Shown here piece by piece: positions 60,200-64,000 of a stretch of DNA of 64,000 bases. Made by a program: the position numbers and the translations under genes. The stretch's first letter is position 1. The number at the start of each line of letters is the position of its first letter. This DNA comes from Monarcha castaneiventris obscurior (lineage: Eukaryota; Chordata; Aves; Passeriformes; Monarchidae). Under the pieces are notes generated by a model. The model was not told the origin of the DNA. It was given only the letters and a program-made list of their open reading frames with translations, and made no database searches. The DNA is taken from assembly GCA_026261815.1 (NCBI GenBank), contig JAMPIT010000434.1:13761001-13825000 (forward strand). Direction: 5' to 3'.

Positions 60200-63100
60200 T
60201 GTGAGAAAAAGTTATTATTTGAAAAATTACTATAAGGAGTCCTCAGAATTGATGATAATTCATTTTTGGTAAAACATATACCATATCCCTGGTATAAATT
60301 GCTTAAATATATACTGACAAGTATTGCTTAGTATGTCAGCCATACTTAGAATATCGAGCAATGTGGTAATGTGGTGCTATTTGACACTGTGACCTTTACT
60401 CAGTAATAAATGCACATGGCATAATGGGTATCAGCTTTTACATGCCACAATTAAGACTATTTTAATGGTTTCCCTAGGTTCTTCTACGTATAAAAACTTA
60501 ACAGTAAATTAAATGTGGTTCCCCCCTCATTCCCTCATCTCCCAGCCACATATAATGCAGAACACAGAGCTTAAAAAGTCCAGCTGATTATATTTTGAAA
60601 ATAGTCAGAAAAAAAGAGTCAGAAGACAGCAGGGATTTGGCATTTCCCTTTTGTTAATATACCTTTTATAGGGAGAAAGAGCAGCTGTAACTCAAAGCCC
60701 ATGTGAAATACAAATGATAAGAAATATAAATGATAGGTGGCAGCACTAAAGAGATAGAGGTGGAACAATTGGACAAAGCACATGCAACCAGACAGCATCC
60801 CTTCAGGTATTCTTCACTTTCACCAGCCTTTTTCTTAGTGTCTTCCCTACATTTCCCCAAGATTCCATTGGTGTTGTTGGTATTAAGCTGACTGAGTGTT
60901 AAAAACCATCCCTTTCCCTCCCCAAAATAAAAGCAAAATTCACAATAGGTGCAGTGACACAAAGGCAGCATTCTCAATAGAAGTACCTAAAGCTTTGGCT
61001 GTAAAATATAAACATAACCAAAATAGTTCTGGAATGCAATTGTGAAATGGGGTGATACTCAAGCTCATAAATTCATATCCTTTAGATTCATATCCTTTAG
61101 ATAATTTTAATCTATCTGGATAAAAAGAACAGAGTCAATGTGGATGTGTTCTGCTTTTAGAGCTTATTTTAGACAGGCAGTCAATGTCAATGCAGTTACA
61201 AGGATGAAAAATGCTGTAATATATTATATATAAATACCTTGCAACAGAGATCACATCTAGCCATGGTGGAAACAAAATTCCAGCAAAAGGCTGTTTCATA
61301 TGTATGATGTGACTGTAACATAAAATAAGTCTGTCTGACTCCCAGCATTCTTGAACCATACTGTCTCACGTTTTGCACTGTAATAATTGTTCCAATTGTT
61401 CCAAACCAAGCCTATGTTGGAACCATTTATATCTTTATTAAAGCTATTGACAACTTCTATCCCAAGATTTTCACACAATTCTGCCTTCTATGGCTGCCTT
61501 ATAGGTGAGAACACCAAAGCATGATCAGAGTTATTAGCTGCAGTCTTTCACATGGAAAGGATCTAAGTACTCATGCTACTGGAAACTGATTTTCTGGGCT
61601 AGAATTACAGTGACTTTTCAAGTATTGTAGTCAGTTGTAGTTAAAAGAATCATTTGAGATTCAGCCATCCTTCATTTTTATGATGCATCAGTGGTGTTTA
61701 TGTTCTTTCGAATGGGTGCATTGCTGTTGCTGGTTCACTCCTATCACAAATCTGCATGCTATTACACAGAGGTGAGTCGAATCTTGAGTATCCATTTTCT
61801 TTAGTGGCTTTATCATACCTAGACTATATCAACTAAACTTACCTACGAAGATACATGCAGAATATGTCCTTTTTCATGGGCTGATTCTTTTGGTAGGGTG
61901 AATTTCTTGATGCTTAGAACAGGTAGGAGTAATTTCCTCTTCTCCCTTCCATCATAATAGTTTTGCACAGTTCTGCCCATACACATCTCAAAGCAGAGAA
62001 ATTTTTGCTTTTTCCTAGTTGTTTGTTCCTTCTTGGATTGTCTCACTTTTCTAAGACTCCAGACTCTTTCTTAATCTGACTTTTCTCTTAACTCAAAAGT
62101 AGGAAAGAGAAGAAACACCTAAGCCTTTACAGCTGTCAGTTTTGTCCCATAATGGGATTTTAACTCCCCCTCCAAACTTACACATTGGCATAGACCATTC
62201 TCTTGTGAGCTGAATTCTGCTGGTGGTAGGAAAAGGTTGAAATAATAGGAATAGTTTGACCAATACCTTTAGACAGTGATGTTTATTCCTCTCAATAAGA
62301 TAAGTTGAGGCATTATAGACATACATAAGAACTTTAATTCCGTTAAATGTGCTGTGTGCTCATGGTAGAGGTGAGTGCAGTGGAAAATGTAAAAACGGTG
62401 ATCTTTCAAACTTCAAAATCTAACAATTTTTTTCTACTTGTCCCTTGGATGAGATGTAATGTCAGGCTTTATCCCCTTTACAGAATTACTTCGTCCAAAC
62501 TGTTTAGGGAGTTATTTTTATTTAAGTTTATTATGAGCCTATTTTGTGCAACAGGGTGTTTCAAATACACACAATATTCATCATCATACCTTCTGATCTT
62601 ATTGTGCGGTGTTGCTGCGCAATAGTTCCACAATAACTGTGCTTCTGCCCCAGATGGTTTCCTTCATCTCAATCTTAATGTACGGCCCAAGTCTGGAAGT
62701 CTTAAAGCAGCTAACTTTTGACCTGTGATTGGTATTCCTATTGGATAATTTAACTTAGATATGGCCACAGTGCACTGCAGCCACTGTAAGATATCTTGCA
62801 GCCATCAAGCTATTAGGTCCTATCAATATCAAAACAATTAGGCACTGCAGTCTGGAAGAGCACTTGCTATCCTGTGATTGTCTCCTAAAGTACTTGTTTG
62901 GAGGTTGCTCCACGAAGTATTGTGCTGTCTCACTGTTAATTTTTCCAGCATACCATCATAAAGCTTCTCATTCATACAGGGAATTATTATCAGAATTTAA
63001 GTATGTTATATTTTTGTCTCTTTGATCCAGACATACAGCCATGTTATTTTCCTTACATAGCAGTATTCTTACACTATGTCTGTCTGCTACTAGCAGGATA

Positions 63101-64000
63101 ACCACCTTGTACAAGATAAAGAATGACTGTTACTAAATAAAGAAGAAGGGTAGAAGAAATGGAACCAACAATAGAGGTGGTATAGAAATTGTTACCATAG
63201 CAATCTCTTCAGATGAGCTAGAGAATGTTTAATTGCCCAGCCCATCATGGCATGGTTTATAACTTGATTACTCAACTCGCAGAGGGGAAGTAGTCATGGG
63301 GCATGCCTTAGAAATCTTATTCTCATCTGGGCTCCAAATGTGAATGGCCAGATTCAGCTTGATATGATTAGGAATAGCAGAGATGTTTTTGTCTAGACTG
63401 CAAACTCTCTGGGATAGGAACCAGGCTCTTTATTATTTGTCTATAAACCACCTATTTTGGGTGGTGTCCCTGAGCATGGAGCATAAATAATGACATGGAG
63501 ATAATGAAAACTAACCCAACATAAATCTGTGCATTGGTGACGGAACAATTGCAGTTTATTAAGAGTGCTTTGCAGGCCAAGGACGCTGTACTGGCATACT
63601 GTCCTCATTTACTATGTGATGTTTTCTTCCCTCTGTTTCTGTCACCCATAGTCTTGCACTGTTAGATCCACGCAGAGTGCTACTGTGGGGTTTCTTTCTT
63701 ATCCTTCAGGAAATCCAGGACATCCATCCATCTCAGACTTTATTTTCACAGTCTCTTGCAGCCTAGACTTTATGTACCAGAGGATTCTGTCTCTGGTATC
63801 TAGATATTTAATAGCATAACCTGTTGAATATACTCCAGCGCTGCCTTCTACACTTGGCAAGCACTCCATAACATAGCATCCACAATAATGTCTCATTCTA
63901 TCCCTTCTACACCCTCTCAAGTATTTTCCCTTGTTTATATGTCTACAGAGAACATGGCCATTGCAATCCTATCCAGGTGATATGTTCTCAGTTTCCAAGA
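60200..64000. other. Unassigned DNA at the right end
   Basis: AT-rich sequence with short open frames on the - strand (60,666-60,977; 61,135-61,478; 63,699-63,920), none recognisable. A strong donor-like CGTAG|GTAAGTTT lies on the - strand at about 61,838-61,848, and an acceptor-like TATTACAG at about 61,210, but no exon chain could be built. If the frame at 59,306 is real, its upstream exons should be here or beyond the window. Confidence 0.4.
61071..61100 (+). repeat. 15-bp tandem duplication
   Basis: Two identical adjacent copies of ATTCATATCCTTTAG. Confidence 0.9.

Noticed and set aside
61135..61478. Three overlapping minus-strand frames with hydrophobic pieces
   Set aside because: Donor- and acceptor-like sites exist, but no consistent exon chain joins them, and the frames carry early stops.
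32890..64000. ALDH1A2 3' exons on the minus strand
   Set aside because: The expected final-exon text (reverse complement of the conserved GEFGLREYSEVKTV region) was looked for by eye and not seen. A translated search is needed to be certain.
1..64000. tRNA, rRNA, CRISPR, phage or endogenous viral genes
   Set aside because: No B-box-like tRNA signature in a folding context, no direct-repeat array, and no integrase, polymerase or capsid-like frame apart from the decayed CR1 pieces.

Overview
The window reads as vertebrate nuclear DNA, most likely from a bird. The base composition is AT-rich, there are spliced exons with GT/AG borders, CpG islands are sharply bounded, and the recognisable interspersed repeats are CR1 LINEs of the sauropsid type at low density. 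No bacterial, phage, CRISPR, tRNA or rRNA feature was found. The bird assignment rests on CR1 type, sparse repeats and a compact gene; a crocodilian or turtle is not excluded from sequence alone.

Region 1 (1-5,420) holds the one gene that can be called with confidence: POLR2M (GRINL1A/Gdown1), on the + strand. Four coding exons (1315-1400, 2202-2897, 3565-3787, 4521-4658) join in frame into a 380-residue protein. Its promoter is a CpG island with an ETS site next to a YY1 site, and polyadenylation hexamers follow the stop codon. Intron 1 carries a CR1 3' end.

Region 2 (5,420-16,850) has no gene I can support. It holds a reverse-oriented CR1 (12,925-13,320), a pyrimidine-rich strand (6,040-6,830) and a CpG-enriched patch (8,560-8,990).

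Region 3 (16,860-17,850) is an isolated two-lobed CpG island inside gene-poor DNA, containing an 87-bp tandem duplication. It is the best candidate for an unannotated promoter or long-range regulatory element.

Region 4 (17,850-59,170) is a gene desert with two old, diverged CR1 copies (about 29,635-30,320, + strand; 32,252-32,880, - strand), small tandem and inverted repeats and homopolymer runs. In other amniotes POLR2M is followed at a distance by ALDH1A2 in convergent orientation. No ALDH1A2 exon was recognised here, so the desert may belong to that gene's regulatory landscape (inference).

Region 5 (59,170-64,000) contains a minus-strand open-frame cluster (59,306 to about 60,170) ending in a predicted membrane segment, a stop codon and an AATAAA. 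It could be the 3' end of an unrecognised membrane-protein gene, or chance. The rest of the region is unassigned.
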